Positions 63,983 to 64,000 of a stretch of 64,000 nt of DNA are shown one piece after another. The position numbers were made by a program, and so were the translations under genes. Each line of letters opens with the position of its first letter. The first letter of the stretch is position 1. This DNA is from Pseudomonas sp. B20(2017). GTDB taxonomy: Bacteria; Pseudomonadota; Gammaproteobacteria; Pseudomonadales; Pseudomonadaceae. The stretch is taken from the NCBI RefSeq assembly GCF_002113125.1, contig NZ_NEJP01000006.1:276937-340936 (forward strand), written 5' to 3'. The notes below the pieces were generated by a model that was not told where the DNA came from, ran no database searches, and was given only the letters and a program-made list of their open reading frames with translations.

Positions 63983-64000
63983 TGGCCTACATACAAGGAG
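63983..64000 (+). CDS. Start of a transposase gene (partial, 6 codons)
   Basis: ATGGCCTACATACAAGGA reads MAYIQG and runs off the window. IS1182-family transposases often begin MAxIxG(x)xRNQ. No clear ribosome binding site lies before it. Confidence 0.45.

Larger units (their letters stand above)
63905..64000 (+). mobile_element. Possible left end of an IS1182-family element
   Basis: From 63905 the text GACTGTGTGAAAACCT resembles ends of pseudomonad IS1182-type elements. A 13-bp hairpin and T-run follow (63946-63979), then ATG 63983 opens MAYIQG, similar to IS1182 transposase starts. Only six residues lie inside the window, so this rests on pattern memory. Confidence 0.5.

Overview
The window looks like a Pseudomonas fluorescens-group chromosome. 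It is GC-rich and dense with genes on both strands, and it carries seven REP-pair (REPIN-like) palindromes built on GTGGGAGCGAGC. Its core block tusDCBE / cysG-serS-crcB-rarA-lolA-ftsK / aat-bpt-infA follows the order known from P. aeruginosa. It also carries a recognisable hydrogen cyanide synthase operon. Gene calls rest on translated motifs and remembered family features; no database search was run.

Layout. (1) 0-8 kb: the end of an unknown gene, a citrate-type MFS transporter, a ModA-like binding protein, a LysR regulator, a Kef-type K+/H+ antiporter, then hcnC-hcnB-hcnA on the minus strand. The region upstream of hcnA holds an ANR/FNR-like box and GGA motifs typical of RsmA/RsmE control. 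(2) 8.7-20 kb: a 24-residue membrane peptide, a large membrane protein, a Cys-rich secreted protein, an OmpR/EnvZ-type two-component pair, a redox operon (aldo/keto reductase, SDR, SRPBCC) opposite a GlxA-type AraC regulator, a PLP dehydratase, an ICMT-like methyltransferase, a HAD hydrolase, a CheY-like protein and an RNA-methyltransferase-like protein. (3) 20-31 kb: a LuxR regulator, an orphan polyamine-type binding protein and a DmpA/BapA peptidase; two TetR regulators whose divergent partners are separated by striking operator-like repeats; a MATE pump, YceI and several small enzymes. (4) 30-41 kb: a periplasmic chorismate mutase, a secreted protein made almost entirely of 13-residue repeats, a start-less gene remnant, cytochrome c, a MocR regulator with an EamA transporter, an AraC regulator with an AhpD-like protein, a SulP transporter, lipoproteins, and a DUF3630-like gene broken by one base. 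(5) 41-49 kb: an isochorismatase-like hydrolase, ggt, ogt, nudK, a GH18 chitinase with an AA10 LPMO (both without a classical signal peptide, and with a LexA-like box upstream), hemerythrin and small genes. (6) 49.6-63 kb: the conserved core block for tRNA thiolation, siroheme, seryl-tRNA, fluoride export, replication-fork maintenance, lipoprotein sorting, chromosome segregation and the N-end rule. trxB, expected between ftsK and aat, is missing and only a possible stub of its first codons remains. (7) 63-64 kb: a ~780-bp inverted-repeat element after infA, then what looks like the left end of an IS1182-family element running off the window.

Most of the window is ordinary accessory and core metabolism. 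The best leads for something unusual are the LexA-like box before the leaderless LPMO/chitinase pair, the five-fold 14-bp operator array, the structured-RNA candidate at 24.83-24.99 kb with a nested 13-codon ORF, the 13-residue-repeat protein, and the scars (trxB stub, start-less remnant, DUF3630 frameshift, infA/IS junction).
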